Positions 47,978 through 58,706 are shown, numbered from the stretch's first letter. The stretch: DNA of 64,000 nucleotides from Chloroflexota bacterium (GCA_026710655.1 JAPOQN010000020.1:1-64000), one strand, 5' to 3'. Notes: generated from the letters alone by a model not told the origin. A program made the numbers and translations.

Positions 47978-49647
47978 GCGCTCTCCCCCAGGCGCGCGCT
48001 CTCCCGCGCCAGCAACCCCAGTCCCATGGGCCCCATCGCCAACGCCTCACGATGGAAGGTCGTCAGGTCGAAGGCGTCGCCGAGGCTCTGGCGCGCCGCT
48101 TCACGCGCGGCCAGCCAGGCCCGCTCCCCGACCTTGTAGCTGATCGCCTGCCCCGGAAGCCCGAGGTAGCGGTCGATCTCGCTTGCGATGAAGTCCTCCG
48201 GGAAGTGGCTCCGCGTCTTCGCGAACTCATCCCCGAGTTCCGGCGTCCACACCTCGCCCGGGTGGAAGGGCTGCCCCTCCGGGATTGGCAGCTCGAGGTG
48301 CATCCCGATGTCGATGATGACGCGCACGCTCCGCAGTGCCTGCGAGGCGAGCAGTCCCATCTTGTAGTCGGGTACCTCGAAGTAGCCGAGCTCGCCCATG
48401 AGCCGTTCGGCGTAGAGCGCCCAACCCTCGACATAACCGGAGCAGTCGCCCAGCAGCCGCTGGAAGCGGGACAGGTCGAGCAGGCGCGTGTTGCCCCGCT
48501 CCAGGTGATGCCCGGGAACGCCCTCGTGGTACGCGATGGAGACCTCGCCCCAGAGGGGGAAGCGCGTCTTGCCGCCCGTCGGGTACCACGTCCGCCCGGG
48601 CCGCGAGAAGTCCTCCGAGGGGCTCGTGTAGTACATCGCGAGCGCGCCTCCCGGGGGCGCGATCATCGCCTCCAGCCGCTGAAGCTTCTCCGGGATATCG
48701 AAGTGCGTGCCGTTCAGGTCGGCGATCGTGCGTTCCTGCAGGTCCTGCATCCACTGCCGGAACTCCTCCACCCCCTCGATGGAGCGTGCGGGGTCCGTTT
48801 CAAGCACGACCTTCGCCGCCTCGACGCCCTCGCCGGGCGCGATCTGCTCCGCCGCCTCCTCCATCTCCCGCCCGATGCGATGGATCTCGTCCCAGCCCCA
48901 GTCGTAGGTCTCGCGCAGGTCCAGCTCGCAGAGGTTGTAGGAGCGTGCGTAACGGGCGTACCGCTCCTCCCCGACCGCGTCGCGTTCGGCGGCGCGGGGC
49001 AGGTAGGTATCCCGCAGGAAACCTCCGAAGGCGCCGTAGCTCTCGCCGGCCGCGGTCGCCGCGGCGTCCAGGTCGCGACGCAACCGGTCGGAGACGCCCT
49101 CCCCCGCCCGGCCCACGAAGTCGGTGAAGAAGCCGCCATCACCGCTGCCCGCCCACGTCTCGCACTGCTTCAGGCACGCCTCGACCTGCCGGCGGGGAGC
49201 CGCGCGACCCGCTTCCAGCCCTGCCTCCAGGGTCGTGCGGTAGCCCGCCAGCGCCTCGGGCAGGCGCGCCAGCCGCCGCGCGATCGTCGCCCAGTCGGCC
49301 TCGTCCGCGGTGGACATCAGGTCGAAGGTGCCGCGCAGCCCCTGCATCGGCGACGCAAGCACGTTGAGCCCGGCCAGGTAGTCGCCCGTCTCGTGCAGCT
49401 CGATGTCGATGGTGAGCGCTTCGCGCATCACCTCGCGCAGGATGCGGTCACCCTCGGCTTCCAGCGGCAGCGCCTCGAGCTGCGCGAGCGTGTCCCTCGT
49501 GTGGCGGTCGCGCTTGTCGAAGCCCTCGACCGAGTAGTCCGTGAGCTTGTCCTCGTGCCCGGCGATGCCCAGGCTCGTGGCGGCGTTGGGATGGAGCGCC
49601 GCCAGCTCCTCGACATAGGTGTCCCCGAGATCGGTAATGGCTGACAT
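47974..49647 (-). CDS. DUF885 family protein, putative metallopeptidase
   Basis: The ATG at 49647 starts 557 residues matching DUF885 from end to end: LAALHPNAATSLGI near the start, LNVLASPMQGLRGTFDLM, YYTSPSEDFSRPGRTWYP, and the zinc-site motif AYHEGVPGHHLERGN with downstream SGYVEGWALYAERLM supplying the Glu. It is a cytoplasmic gluzincin-like peptidase of unknown substrate (no signal peptide). The nitroreductase stop and this ATG share one base (TGATG). Downstream it overlaps the two-span membrane protein gene by 4 bp. Confidence 0.88.
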   Translation of the reverse strand: MSAITDLGDTYVEELAALHPNAATSLGIAGHEDKLTDYSVEGFDKRDRHTRDTLAQLEALPLEAEGDRILREVMREALTIDIELHETGDYLAGLNVLASPMQGLRGTFDLMSTADEADWATIARRLARLPEALAGYRTTLEAGLEAGRAAPRRQVEACLKQCETWAGSGDGGFFTDFVGRAGEGVSDRLRRDLDAAATAAGESYGAFGGFLRDTYLPRAAERDAVGEERYARYARSYNLCELDLRETYDWGWDEIHRIGREMEEAAEQIAPGEGVEAAKVVLETDPARSIEGVEEFRQWMQDLQERTIADLNGTHFDIPEKLQRLEAMIAPPGGALAMYYTSPSEDFSRPGRTWYPTGGKTRFPLWGEVSIAYHEGVPGHHLERGNTRLLDLSRFQRLLGDCSGYVEGWALYAERLMGELGYFEVPDYKMGLLASQALRSVRVIIDIGMHLELPIPEGQPFHPGEVWTPELGDEFAKTRSHFPEDFIASEIDRYLGLPGQAISYKVGERAWLAAREAARQSLGDAFDLTTFHREALAMGPMGLGLLARESARLGESA

Positions 49648-50276
49648 CAGCGTCCTAGCTTGCCACCGTCCCGCCGGGACCGCGAGGGATCGCGCGCAGG
49701 CTGACTGTGCTGCTCGCCCCACCGGTCGGTGGCGACGAGCCGGTCGAGGGGCTGGCGGCGCTGTTCGCGCTGATCTCGCTTCTGCAGGTCTTCCGGCAGC
49801 GACTCAGCCGGCCCGGGGAACCCGATTGCGAACACCACGAGGATGCGCAGCTCCCCGGGAGCCCCGAATGCCTCGCGGACGCCGGCTTCGTCGAAGCCCG
49901 CCATCGGGTGCGCGATGAGCCCCAGCGCCGTCGCCTGCGCCATCAGGTTCCCCGCCGCGATGCCCGCGTGGAACGACCAGAGGGCGCGTTCCTCGCCGTA
50001 CGAGTCCGCGTGCTCGTGGTCGGGCATCGACCCCAGCGCTACCAGCATGGGCGCGGCGGGCGCCCAGTTCCGGTTCCCCTCCGAGAGCGCGGCGAGAAGG
50101 GTGGCCCGCACTGCCGCTGACTCCGCCACCAGCAACCGCGTCGACTGCACGTTGCCGTGGCTGGGCGCCACCGAGACCGCTCGCCACAGGAGTTCCTGTG
50201 TCTCCGCCGGAACCGCGCGCGGGTCGAAGGCGCGCCGTGCCCGTCTCCCCGCCAGCGCCTCGATCAGTTCCGCCAT
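49647..50276 (-). CDS. Nitroreductase-family FMN protein
   Basis: The 209-residue protein has the FMN-dependent nitroreductase pattern: RRARRAFDPRAVPAET near the N-terminus (the R-R-x-R-x-F motif), VSVAPSHGNVQSTRLLV, the mid-helix GIAAGNLMAQATALGLIAHPM, and LRILVVFAIGFPG. The C-terminal 40 residues are basic and probably disordered. It reduces nitro groups, quinones or flavins with NAD(P)H. First gene of a three-gene operon; the ATG at 50276 is preceded by GGGGGAG. Confidence 0.85.
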   Translation of the reverse strand: MAELIEALAGRRARRAFDPRAVPAETQELLWRAVSVAPSHGNVQSTRLLVAESAAVRATLLAALSEGNRNWAPAAPMLVALGSMPDHEHADSYGEERALWSFHAGIAAGNLMAQATALGLIAHPMAGFDEAGVREAFGAPGELRILVVFAIGFPGPAESLPEDLQKRDQREQRRQPLDRLVATDRWGEQHSQPARDPSRSRRDGGKLGR

Positions 50277-50334
50277 GCTCCCCCCGGCACGCGATCGTGC
50301 CACCCTCCCGGCCCCGGTGCTAGGGTGACGCCCC

Positions 50335-51096
50335 GTGCCCACCTTCATCGGCCTCGACCTCGCCTGGACCGCCCACCGCGAGAGCGGTATCTGCTGGTTC
50401 GAGGGCGAGTCGCCCGACGACGTGCACTGCACCCGCCTCGAAGCGGCCGTCGTCGACCCCGAAGGCCTCGCGGAGGAGCTGGCGGCTATCCGTGGTCCGG
50501 CTGTTGTCGCCATCGATGCGCCCCTGCTCTACACCCCGGAACGCTGGGCCGAGCGCGAGGTCGCCCGCCGCTTCGGTCGCTACAAGGCCTCGCCCCACCA
50601 GGCCCACTACGCCGTGCGACAGGGCTACACCGCCGGCATCGACCTCGGCGCCGCCCTGGCACGACGCGGCTTCGCCCTCGACCCCGCCCCGCTACTGCGG
50701 GGCGAGCGCGACTGCCACGCGGCCGTCGAGCTCTTCCCCCACACGGTCCACGTGCGCCTGTTCGGACTTGCCGAGCGCCTCCCCTACAAGCCGAGAGGCG
50801 GCCGCAGTGTGGCCTTCCGACGCGAGGTCATGCAGCAATACCAGGATTACCTGCGCGCGCTCCTCCGGGAGGAAGCCCCGCGTGTCCTCGACCATCCCGA
50901 TGTCGGGCGCGCCCTCGCACACGAGACGGCGGAAATGGCGAGGGGCGCAGCCCTGAAGCGCCTCGACGACACCCTCGACGGCCTGACATGCGCCCTCTCG
51001 GCGTGGCTCCTCTGGAGTAGTCCCGATGGCTGGGAGACGATCGGCGACCTGAACGGGTACATCGTTGCCCCCCGCGAGCGGGAAGCGAGGCGGTAG
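50335..51096 (+). CDS. DUF429 family protein
   Basis: A GTG start yields 253 residues with the RNase H-like pattern of DUF429: FIGLDLAWTAHRESGICW at the N-terminus (first Asp), VVAIDAPLLYTP (second Asp), YKASPHQAHYAVRQGY, and CHAAVELFPHTVHVRLF with ALKRLDDTLDGLTCALSAWLL holding the final Asp residues. The conserved acidic positions suggest a nuclease-like fold, but no activity is established. It converges on argS with 3 bases between the stops. Confidence 0.85.
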   Translation: MPTFIGLDLAWTAHRESGICWFEGESPDDVHCTRLEAAVVDPEGLAEELAAIRGPAVVAIDAPLLYTPERWAEREVARRFGRYKASPHQAHYAVRQGYTAGIDLGAALARRGFALDPAPLLRGERDCHAAVELFPHTVHVRLFGLAERLPYKPRGGRSVAFRREVMQQYQDYLRALLREEAPRVLDHPDVGRALAHETAEMARGAALKRLDDTLDGLTCALSAWLLWSSPDGWETIGDLNGYIVAPREREARR

Positions 51097-51099
51097 CGG

Positions 51100-52812
51100 C
51101 TACATCCGCTCCGGGGCGGTCATACCCATCAGGTCGAGCACGCGCCCGAGGGCGATCTTCGCCGCCTGCACCAGCCGCAGCCGCGCCGCCGTCAGGGCGG
51201 GGTCGTCCGTGATCACCTTCAGGCCCGGGTCGCCCTGCTGCCGGAAGGCGTCGTTGAAGGCGTGGAACGAGGTAGCCAGCTCCGTGCCGTAGTGGGCCAG
51301 GTGCTGAGGCTCGTACGTCGTCGCGACCATCTCGATCACCTCCGACAACCGCAGCATCTCCCGTACCAGCGCCAGCTCGTGTGGTTGCGTCAGCAGCCCC
51401 ACGTCCCCGCCATCGGGCGTGTGGCCCTCGGTTGAAGCGCGATCGAGGATGCTGGCCAGCCGCGCGTGCGCGTACTGGATATAGAACACGGGGTTCTCGT
51501 TCGACTGCTTCACCGCCAGGTCCAGGTCGAACTCCATCTGCGAGCTCGGCGCCCGCAGCAGGAAGAAGAAGCGCGCCGCGTCTGGCCCTACCTCCTCGAC
51601 CAGTTCGTCCAGCGTGATGATCTCGCCGCCCCGCTTGGAGAGGCGCACGATCTCGTCTCCCCGCTTCAAGGTGACCAACTGGTAGAGGAGCACGTGCAGG
51701 GCGTCCGCCCGCCCTACGACCGTCTCCGTCCCCACCAACACGCGAGAAACGTGGCCGTGGTGGTCCGCCCCCCAGACGTCAATGACGAGGTCGAAGCCAC
51801 GCCCCAGGAACTTGTCGTAGTGGTACGCGATGTCGCTGGCGAAGTACGTGGGGCGCCCATCGGAGCGCACCACCACGTTGTCCTTGTCCTCACCGAGTTC
51901 GCTTGAGGTGAGCCACAGCGCCCCCTCGCGCTGGGCCAGGTGGCCGTTCTCACGCAGGCTCGCGATCGCCGTGTCGTAGGCGGAGCTGGCCCCATCGGCG
52001 GAGTCTTCGTAGAGCGTGCGCTCGCTGAACCAGCGGTCGTAGTTGGTCCCGAAAGCGGTGAGCGTGCGCCTGATCTGCTCGACCATCAGCTCGATCCCGA
52101 GTTCGCGTAGCCCCGCTGCAGGAGGCTCGCCCGGTGCCGCCAGGAAGCGGTCGCCCTCCCGCTCTTGCAGCGTCGCGGCCAGGTCGACCATGTACTCGCC
52201 CGGATAGCCCTCCGGGATGGACACGTCGCGCCCGAACTGCTGCTGGTAGCGCGCGTAAAGCGTCTCTGTGAACACGTCCGTCTGCGTGCCCGCGTCATTC
52301 ACATAATATTCGCGCTCGACCTCGTAACCCGCCGCCCCCAGCGCCGACGCGAGCGTGTCGCCGATCGCCGCCCCGCGTCCGTTCCCGACGTGCAGGGGCC
52401 CGGTCGGGTTGGCCGAGACGAACTCGACCTGCGCCCGTTTGCCCGCCCCGAGGCTGCTGTTCGCGAAGGCCGCACCCTGCTCGATGATGCGGTCGACCTC
52501 GCCCTGCACGAAGTGCTCGGCCAGGCTCAGGTTGATGAAGCCGGGAGGCGCGATGCGGGGCGCGTCGATGACCTCGCCCGCGGGCAGGTGCGCCGCGATC
52601 GCCTCGGCGATGGCCAGCGGCGGCATCATCGCCGAACGCGCGAGCCGCAGCGGCAGCGAGCTGGCGTAGTCCCCGTTCGCCGGATCCCGCGGTCGCTCGA
52701 TGACCTCGTCCGGCAGGGCGATGTCCGGCAGGCTGCCTGCTTCGATGGCCGCCTGCGCCGCCTCGGTCACGAGCGCGCCCACGCGGTCGCGGAGTGTCGT
52801 GTTCTCAGTCAC
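51100..52812 (-). CDS. argS: Arginyl-tRNA synthetase
   Basis: The 570-residue class Ia synthetase starts at a GTG. It has the N-terminal Add1 domain (about 1-115), the HIGH-like motif in [20 protein letters not shown], the late catalytic region [13 protein letters not shown], the KMSKS-equivalent [10 protein letters not shown], and a C-terminal DALR anticodon-binding helical domain ([30 protein letters not shown]). It charges tRNA-Arg, one of which (CCG) is encoded at 23956-24030. Confidence 0.95.
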   Translation of the reverse strand: MTENTTLRDRVGALVTEAAQAAIEAGSLPDIALPDEVIERPRDPANGDYASSLPLRLARSAMMPPLAIAEAIAAHLPAGEVIDAPRIAPPGFINLSLAEHFVQGEVDRIIEQGAAFANSSLGAGKRAQVEFVSANPTGPLHVGNGRGAAIGDTLASALGAAGYEVEREYYVNDAGTQTDVFTETLYARYQQQFGRDVSIPEGYPGEYMVDLAATLQEREGDRFLAAPGEPPAAGLRELGIELMVEQIRRTLTAFGTNYDRWFSERTLYEDSADGASSAYDTAIASLRENGHLAQREGALWLTSSELGEDKDNVVVRSDGRPTYFASDIAYHYDKFLGRGFDLVIDVWGADHHGHVSRVLVGTETVVGRADALHVLLYQLVTLKRGDEIVRLSKRGGEIITLDELVEEVGPDAARFFFLLRAPSSQMEFDLDLAVKQSNENPVFYIQYAHARLASILDRASTEGHTPDGGDVGLLTQPHELALVREMLRLSEVIEMVATTYEPQHLAHYGTELATSFHAFNDAFRQQGDPGLKVITDDPALTAARLRLVQAAKIALGRVLDLMGMTAPERM

Positions 52813-52851
52813 CGCCCAAGCGTATCGCCTCCCGCCCCACCGGGGGAGGGG

Positions 52852-53346
52852 CTACAGGTCGAACGGGAATTGGTGGTGCTGGGCCAGCGCGGAGAGCTCG
52901 CCCACCGCTGCCTGCGCGTGGGCTACGACATCTTCCGGATAGCCGTACTTGAGCCGGTGCTCCTCGAACTCGTCGGCATCCAGCAGCTCAATCGTGCCGC
53001 CCGCCCGCACGGTCACGTCGAGGTCGAGGTCGATGTAGCGAATCTCGCCGTCCTCGAACTCGGGCGGTGTGGTCACGTTGCAGTACCAGAGCGCGGTTTC
53101 CTCGCCCGGCTCGGCCAGGCGGAAGACGTTGTACCAGCGGTCCCGCCAGAAGTGCACGAAGCTGTCGTAGCGAGAGCGAAACTCCCCGCGGCTCGTAAAG
53201 ATGGGGCTTCCCGCCGGACCGTGCGCCCGCAGCAGCGACCCGTCGTCCGATATCACGCGCAGATGCTGGATCCAGTGCGCCTCGCCGTCGTACTTGGTGA
53301 CGCGCAGCAACAGGGGATCGCCGCGGGCGATACGGGTGCTGTTCAT
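52852..53346 (-). CDS. DUF402 family protein
   Basis: The ATG at 53346 gives 164 residues with the DUF402 barrel: a strand-rich start, then [44 protein letters not shown] and [26 protein letters not shown]. The conserved acidic cluster DLDLDV and the Y-x-D pair match the active site of the family, whose members include nucleoside di-/triphosphatases and FAU-1-type RNA-binding ribonucleases. It lies upstream of argS on the same strand with 39 bp between. Confidence 0.82.
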   Translation of the reverse strand: MNSTRIARGDPLLLRVTKYDGEAHWIQHLRVISDDGSLLRAHGPAGSPIFTSRGEFRSRYDSFVHFWRDRWYNVFRLAEPGEETALWYCNVTTPPEFEDGEIRYIDLDLDVTVRAGGTIELLDADEFEEHRLKYGYPEDVVAHAQAAVGELSALAQHHQFPFDL

Positions 53347-53412
53347 GCAGCGATCATACTCCGCGGCAAGCACCCTCGGCGGCCGTTCCGCAAGGAGATG
53401 CGAGCGCGGATG

Positions 53413-53565
53413 TCAGGTGGTGAAGATGAGGCCGAGGACGGTGCCCGCGATGATGGCTGCCGCTCCCAGCCCGACAACGAGGGCGAGATCGGCGGGGCTG
53501 TACTCTGCCCGCACGTCGGTGTGCGCCGGCGCGACCTCGGGCATCTCCTGTTCGTTCTCGCTCAT
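53413..53565 (-). CDS. Small single-span membrane protein (50 aa)
   Basis: The ATG at 53565 has GGGAG eight bases upstream. The peptide has an acidic N-terminal half ([17 protein letters not shown]) and one C-terminal hydrophobic helix ([19 protein letters not shown]). It therefore looks like a tail-anchored or N-out small membrane protein. No family is recognised. Codon use is like that of neighbouring genes, and the frame ends right after the helix. Confidence 0.6.
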   Translation of the reverse strand: MSENEQEMPEVAPAHTDVRAEYSPADLALVVGLGAAAIIAGTVLGLIFTT

Positions 53566-53772
53566 GCTGCGCTCCCGGCCCGATTGTGCCGTGCGCCAGC
53601 CGTGCGTGCATCCCGTGCAGGGTGTCTGGCTTACGCCGACTTTATATCTCTCTCCCTAGCATTCGTGGCGGCAGGCCAACCCCGCTGCACTCCGGAGGCG
53701 GTTTGCTTGATCACTTGCCCCCGATCGTCGACGCTCGAAGCGGTTCCCTCGAGTGCGCTAACAGGAGACTCC

Positions 53773-54504
53773 ATGACAGTTGACGGAAGAGAGCCGGATC
53801 TGGTCATCGATGCCACCGGTGTAATGAAGACGTACGACACCGGCGAGGTCCAGGTCCAGGCCCTGCGCGGCGTCGACCTGCTGGTGCCGCGCGGCGAAAT
53901 GGTCGCCGTCATGGGTCCCTCCGGCTGTGGCAAGACCACCCTCCTGAACTGCCTCTCCGGCCTCGACACCTTCGACGCGGGCCAGGTGCTCATCAACGGC
54001 GAGGACATCACCCGTATGGCCGACAACGAGAAGACCGAGTTCCGCGCCCAGGGCATGGGCTTCGTCTTCCAGACCTACAACCTGCTTCCCGTCCTCTCCG
54101 CCGTCGAGAACGTTGAGCTCCCGCTCATCGTCTCCGGCACGCGGCCCCGCGATGCCCGCGAGCTCGCCCTCTCCGCGCTTGAGCGGGTCGAACTGCGCGA
54201 ATACGCCAATCACCGTCCGGGCCAGCTCTCCGGCGGTCAGCGACAGCGTGTCACGGTCGCGCGGGCCGTCGTCAACAGGCCCTCGATCGTGTGGGCGGAC
54301 GAGCCCACCGGCGCCCTCGATTCGGCGACCGCGGGCGGCATCATGGACCTGCTCGTCGAGCTGAACGCGAACTCGGACCAGACCCAGGTCATCGTCACGC
54401 ACGCGCCCGAGGTCGCGGCCCGCTGCCACCGCACGATCTACATGGCCGACGGCCTCATCGAACGCGAGGAAGCCATCCGCCCCCTCGCCCCCGCCCCGGC
54501 CTAG
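53773..54504 (+). CDS. ABC transporter ATP-binding protein (MacB/LolD type)
   Basis: The ATG at 53773 follows AGGAG. The 243-residue ATPase has Walker [11 protein letters not shown]-loop [21 protein letters not shown] (typical of the MacB/LolD/FtsE group), signature [14 protein letters not shown], Walker [13 protein letters not shown] and the H-loop VTHAPEVA. It powers the FtsX-type permease encoded 9 bp downstream. The group exports lipids, lipoproteins, peptides or drives cell-wall hydrolases rather than importing solutes. Confidence 0.93.
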   Translation: MTVDGREPDLVIDATGVMKTYDTGEVQVQALRGVDLLVPRGEMVAVMGPSGCGKTTLLNCLSGLDTFDAGQVLINGEDITRMADNEKTEFRAQGMGFVFQTYNLLPVLSAVENVELPLIVSGTRPRDARELALSALERVELREYANHRPGQLSGGQRQRVTVARAVVNRPSIVWADEPTGALDSATAGGIMDLLVELNANSDQTQVIVTHAPEVAARCHRTIYMADGLIEREEAIRPLAPAPA

Positions 54505-54513
54505 CCCGCAGCC

Positions 54514-57500
54514 ATGGAAGAACTCTTCGGCGTCTCCATGAACACCATCGCCACGGTGGTGATCGCCATCACGCTCGTCATCTTCGCCCTGCTGGCGTGG
54601 GTGGCCTTCCGCAACCCCGTCATGTTCAAGACGGGCCTTCGCAACATCCCCCGCCGCCGCGCGCAGACCACCCTCATCATCTTCGGCCTGATGCTGGCGA
54701 CCGTCATCATGACCGCCGCCTTCGGCACCGGCGACACCGTCTCCAGCACGGTCACCGACGACATCTACGAGCTGACCGGTGAGACGGACATGCTCATCGT
54801 CTGGGACGAGGAGGGGTCCCCCCGCCCCGAGGACGAGCGGGTCATTCCCCTTGAGGACATCGCGGCCTGGGAGGCGCGGTTCGCTGGCGACCCGGACATC
54901 GACGGGTTCCTCCCCATCCTGCTGGAGACGCTGCCCGTCGTGAACACGGCTACGCAACTCAACGAGTCGTCCGCCACGGTCGTCGCCTACGACACCGCTG
55001 CCGCGGCCCCCTTTGGCTCGTTGCGCGACCTCGACGGGAACGTGGTGACGGTCACCGGCAACCAGATCGTGCTCAACGAGGATCTGGCCGGCGAGATCGA
55101 TGCCGAAGTCGGCCACACGCTCGTCCTCCTGTACCAGGGCTATCCCGTGGAGGTGGTGGTCGCTGCGATCGCGCCGAACAGCTTCCTGAGCGGCACCTTC
55201 AACGTCGGCGCCTCGGAGTTTCCCGGCGGCGCCGTCAGTTTCGAGTTCCTCGCGGAAGTGATTGGCCGCGATGACATCGCCTACGCGGTCGTTGTCACGA
55301 ACGCTGGTGGTGTGAAAGACGGCCTGGAGCGGTCGGATGTGGTCGAGGAGAAGCTCAACGAGGTCATCGATGGCACACCCTACGAGGTGGTGCCCTTGAA
55401 AAAGGACGCAATCGAAATCGCCAGGCTCGTGGGCAGCGTCTTCACCACCGTTTTCATCATCTTCGGGCTCTTCTCGATCGCTGCGGGCATCCTCCTCATC
55501 TTCCTGATCTTCATCATGCTCGCGGCCGAGCGGAAGCCGGAGATGGGCATGGCCCGCGCCGTCGGCGCCAAGCGCCGCCACCTTGTCGAGTCGTTCCTCG
55601 CCGAGGGCATGGGCTACGACCTCGGAGCGGCCATCGTCGGCCTCATCGCCGGCGTGTTCGTGACCTTCGGCATGGTCGGCCTCATCAACGCCTTCGCCGA
55701 GGCGGGGCTGGGCCTGGAGTTGCACACGAACCTCACGCCTCGCAGCCTGGCCGTCGCCTTCTGCCTCGGCGTCATCTCCACCTTCATCGTCATCTTCCTG
55801 GCAGCGGTGCGCGCCAGCCGGCTCAACATCGTCTCCGCCATCCGCGATCTGCCCGAACCAATCGTCACGAACCCGGAGGCGGCTACCTGGCGGGGCTACG
55901 CCCGTGCCGTCTTGAACGCCGCCGTAGCCGGCGGGGCCGTCGCCGTGAGCGTCTTCGCGCTCTACCGGCTGCCGGACCTGGCTCCCCTGTTCACGATCGC
56001 CCTGCTCTTTGGACTCGTCGGCCCGTTCCTGTTCGTGCTCCGCCGCCACAACTTCGGCGCGCCGCGGCACGAGCGCCTCCCCGGGCAGCGCATACCCCTC
56101 TGGCCCCTCGCGCTCGTTCCCTTGATCCCCTTCTACCTGGTCGCGCTGCTGGTCGTGCGCGTCATGCGTGATCGCAACCCCCAGCCCGGGCTCTGGCTCA
56201 TCATCCTCGGCATCCTCCTGCCCCCCATCGGCCTCCTGCTGATAGCCTCGCAGGACCGCGACCGCCCCATCGCCTGGGGCGCCGGGTTCGGGGTCGTGGG
56301 GCTGGCCCTCGCCGCCCTCTTCATGGAATGGGCGTTCTCCTCGAACAGCTACTTCTTCTTTGCCGGCGGCATCTCCCTTGCCTTCGGCTGGGCCGCCTTC
56401 ACCCTGCGCTACTTCCGCGTCGCCGAGCGTGCTTCGTTCACGGTGCTCGCCGCTCTGCTCCTTGCCTTCTGGTACGTCTCGCCCGCGGGCGCCCTCGACT
56501 TCATCATCGGAGACCTCGAGGGCGGTCCCGAGCTCTTCTTCCTCAGCGGCATCGTCATGGTCGCCTGCGGCGCCTTCCTCATCGTCTACAACGCCGACAT
56601 CCTCCTCCCGCCCATCGCCAGCCTGGGCTCGCGCCTGGGCCGCATCGTCCCGGCCGTCAAGACCGCGGTCGCCTACCCGCTCACCGCCCGTATGCGCACC
56701 GGCATGACGATCATGATGATCGGCCTCATCACCTTCTCCCTGGTCATGTTCTCCACCGTTAACGACAACTTCGACAACATCTTCCTCTCCGACGATGCCA
56801 AGGGCGGCTTCGAGACCATCGTCTTCGTGAACAGCAACAACCGCACCGACGATCTCGTTGGGGCGCTGCAGGAGCGGGGAGTCGATACCTCCCCCATCGT
56901 CGCGGTGAGCGAGCAACGCATCGCGTTTGCGGGTGAGACCGAGATATTCGTCGATAACCCCGTTGACCCGTCTGCGCCGGGCTACGCCGGCACCTACACC
57001 GTCATCGGCGCCGACGAGGCGTTCTTCGGCGCCAACGAGTTCGAGCTGAAGCGACGCGCTGCCGGCTACGGGAGCGACGAAGAGGTCTGGAGGGCGGTGG
57101 CCAGCGACCCCACCCTCGCCGTCATCCCCGGCAACCTCACCGGCGAGGGGGGCGACTTCTCCGAGTTCGACCTGCTCAAGCTCGACGCTGCGTTTGTGGG
57201 GGAGGGCTTCCAGCCGTTCGACCTTCACCTCCACGCCCCCGGCACTGACCTCAACACGACAGTCACTGTCATCGGGCAGATGGACGATCCCGGAGACATC
57301 TTCTGGAACGGCATCATCGTGCAGCGCGATACCGCCGTCGCTGCCTTCCCCGACTCCGACTCGCAGCGCTTCGTCATCAAGACCGTCGGCGGCGTCGACC
57401 AGGAGGCCTTCGCCAAGTCCATCGAGTCCGGCCTCCCCCAGGCCTCGGCCGAGTCGTTCCAGAAGTTGCTCGACGATCAGCGGGCGGCTTCGCAGGGCTT

Positions 57501-57903
57501 CCTCCTGCTCTTCCAGGGCTTCATGGGGCTGGGTCTCATCATCGGCATCGCCGCCCTCGGCGTGGTCGCCTTCCGGGCGGTGGTCGAGCGTCGCCAGCAG
57601 ATCGGGATGCTGCGCGCCATCGGCTACCAGCGCTCGATGGTTGCCCTCAGCTTCATCTTCGAGTCCGGGTTCGTGGCCCTCTCCGGGATCGCGCTGGGGG
57701 CAGTCCTGGGAGTCTCGCTATCATGGGTCCTGTTCACCTCGGGCGGCATCGGTGAAGCTTCGGAGGGCGCGGACTTCATCGTCCCCTGGCTGCAACTGAT
57801 CGTTATCTGTGGAATCGCCTTTGGAGCGTCGATGCTCATGACCTGGTTCCCCGCCCAGAGCGCGTCGCGCGTGGCCGTGGCCGAGGCCCTTCGCTACGAA
57901 TGA
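54514..57903 (+). CDS. Large FtsX-family ABC permease
   Basis: The 1129-residue membrane protein has an N-terminal span, an extracytoplasmic domain (about 75-300), a first FtsX domain (about 305-450, with ERKPEMGMARAVGAKRRHLVES), a central block of about eight membrane helices (450-760), a second extracytoplasmic domain (760-990) and a second FtsX domain at the C-terminus (VERRQQIGMLRAIGYQRSMV). It therefore contains both permease halves, like a fused MacB-type exporter. It pairs with the ATPase just upstream. The substrate is unknown. Its TGA overlaps the SDR start (ATGA). Confidence 0.92.
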   Translation: MEELFGVSMNTIATVVIAITLVIFALLAWVAFRNPVMFKTGLRNIPRRRAQTTLIIFGLMLATVIMTAAFGTGDTVSSTVTDDIYELTGETDMLIVWDEEGSPRPEDERVIPLEDIAAWEARFAGDPDIDGFLPILLETLPVVNTATQLNESSATVVAYDTAAAAPFGSLRDLDGNVVTVTGNQIVLNEDLAGEIDAEVGHTLVLLYQGYPVEVVVAAIAPNSFLSGTFNVGASEFPGGAVSFEFLAEVIGRDDIAYAVVVTNAGGVKDGLERSDVVEEKLNEVIDGTPYEVVPLKKDAIEIARLVGSVFTTVFIIFGLFSIAAGILLIFLIFIMLAAERKPEMGMARAVGAKRRHLVESFLAEGMGYDLGAAIVGLIAGVFVTFGMVGLINAFAEAGLGLELHTNLTPRSLAVAFCLGVISTFIVIFLAAVRASRLNIVSAIRDLPEPIVTNPEAATWRGYARAVLNAAVAGGAVAVSVFALYRLPDLAPLFTIALLFGLVGPFLFVLRRHNFGAPRHERLPGQRIPLWPLALVPLIPFYLVALLVVRVMRDRNPQPGLWLIILGILLPPIGLLLIASQDRDRPIAWGAGFGVVGLALAALFMEWAFSSNSYFFFAGGISLAFGWAAFTLRYFRVAERASFTVLAALLLAFWYVSPAGALDFIIGDLEGGPELFFLSGIVMVACGAFLIVYNADILLPPIASLGSRLGRIVPAVKTAVAYPLTARMRTGMTIMMIGLITFSLVMFSTVNDNFDNIFLSDDAKGGFETIVFVNSNNRTDDLVGALQERGVDTSPIVAVSEQRIAFAGETEIFVDNPVDPSAPGYAGTYTVIGADEAFFGANEFELKRRAAGYGSDEEVWRAVASDPTLAVIPGNLTGEGGDFSEFDLLKLDAAFVGEGFQPFDLHLHAPGTDLNTTVTVIGQMDDPGDIFWNGIIVQRDTAVAAFPDSDSQRFVIKTVGGVDQEAFAKSIESGLPQASAESFQKLLDDQRAASQGFLLLFQGFMGLGLIIGIAALGVVAFRAVVERRQQIGMLRAIGYQRSMVALSFIFESGFVALSGIALGAVLGVSLSWVLFTSGGIGEASEGADFIVPWLQLIVICGIAFGASMLMTWFPAQSASRVAVAEALRYE

Positions 57904-58694
57904 GCGCCAACGACGACCGCCCCGAGCTGCTTGGCACGCAGCTCTTCGACCTCACCGGCCGGGTCGCCATCATGACCGGCGCGGGACGCGGCCTCGGTCG
58001 CACGATGGCCCTGGCGCTGGCCGCCGCCGGCGCCGACCTTGCCCTCGCCAGCCGCACCAAGCCCGAGCTTGAGAGCCTCGTCGAAGAGATCAAGGCGCTC
58101 GGACGCCGCGCCATCGCCGTCCCCACCGACATCACCTCCCCGGAGGCCTGTGAGGCGCTGGTCGCGGCTGCCGTCGAACGGCTCGGCCGCCTCGACATCC
58201 TCGTCAACAACGCCGGCACGAACGTGCGCAAGTCCGCGCTCGAGATAACCCCCGACGAGTACGACTTCGTCATCCAGACCAACCTGAAGGGCTACTTCAA
58301 CGGCGCCCGGGCCGCCGGGCGGCGCTTCGTCGAGCAGGGCTCGGGGAAGGTCATCAACATCTCCAGCATCCTCGGCAGCGTCGCCCTGCCCAACCAGGCC
58401 GCCTACGCCTCCTCCAAGGGCGCCATCGATCAGCTCACGAAGGTGCTCGCGATCGAGTGGGCGACCGCCAATGTCCAGGTGAACGGGCTCGCCCCGACCT
58501 ACTTCGAGACCGACCTGACCCGACCCCTCTACGACGATCCCGAGCGCAAGGCCTTCATCGAAGAACGCACCCCGATGGGTCGCTGGGGACAGCCGCACGA
58601 GCTTGCCGGCGCGGTGATCTTCCTTGCCGGGGACGCCAGTAACTTCGTGACCGGTCAGACCATCCTCGTGGATGGCGGTTGGACCGCCTGGTAG
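57900..58694 (+). CDS. Short-chain dehydrogenase/reductase (SDR)
   Basis: The 264-residue oxidoreductase has the classical SDR motifs: cofactor loop TGAGRGLG, VPTDITSPE, NNAG at the end of strand 4, the catalytic Ser in INISSILG and YASSK (Tyr/Lys), plus a C-terminal TGQTILVDGGWTAW. It resembles gluconate 5-dehydrogenase and 3-oxoacyl-ACP reductase-type enzymes; NAD or NADP preference is unclear. It overlaps the permease gene by 4 bp but is not likely to be part of the transporter. Confidence 0.9.
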   Translation: MSANDDRPELLGTQLFDLTGRVAIMTGAGRGLGRTMALALAAAGADLALASRTKPELESLVEEIKALGRRAIAVPTDITSPEACEALVAAAVERLGRLDILVNNAGTNVRKSALEITPDEYDFVIQTNLKGYFNGARAAGRRFVEQGSGKVINISSILGSVALPNQAAYASSKGAIDQLTKVLAIEWATANVQVNGLAPTYFETDLTRPLYDDPERKAFIEERTPMGRWGQPHELAGAVIFLAGDASNFVTGQTILVDGGWTAW

Positions 58695-58706
58695 CTGCCG
58701 GGCTCC

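Noticed and set aside
53758-57234. A 1158-codon open frame on the minus strand
   Set aside because: It is antisense to the ABC ATPase and permease genes, is extremely rich in Asp, Glu, Gly and His without domains, and arises from third-position GC in the real genes.
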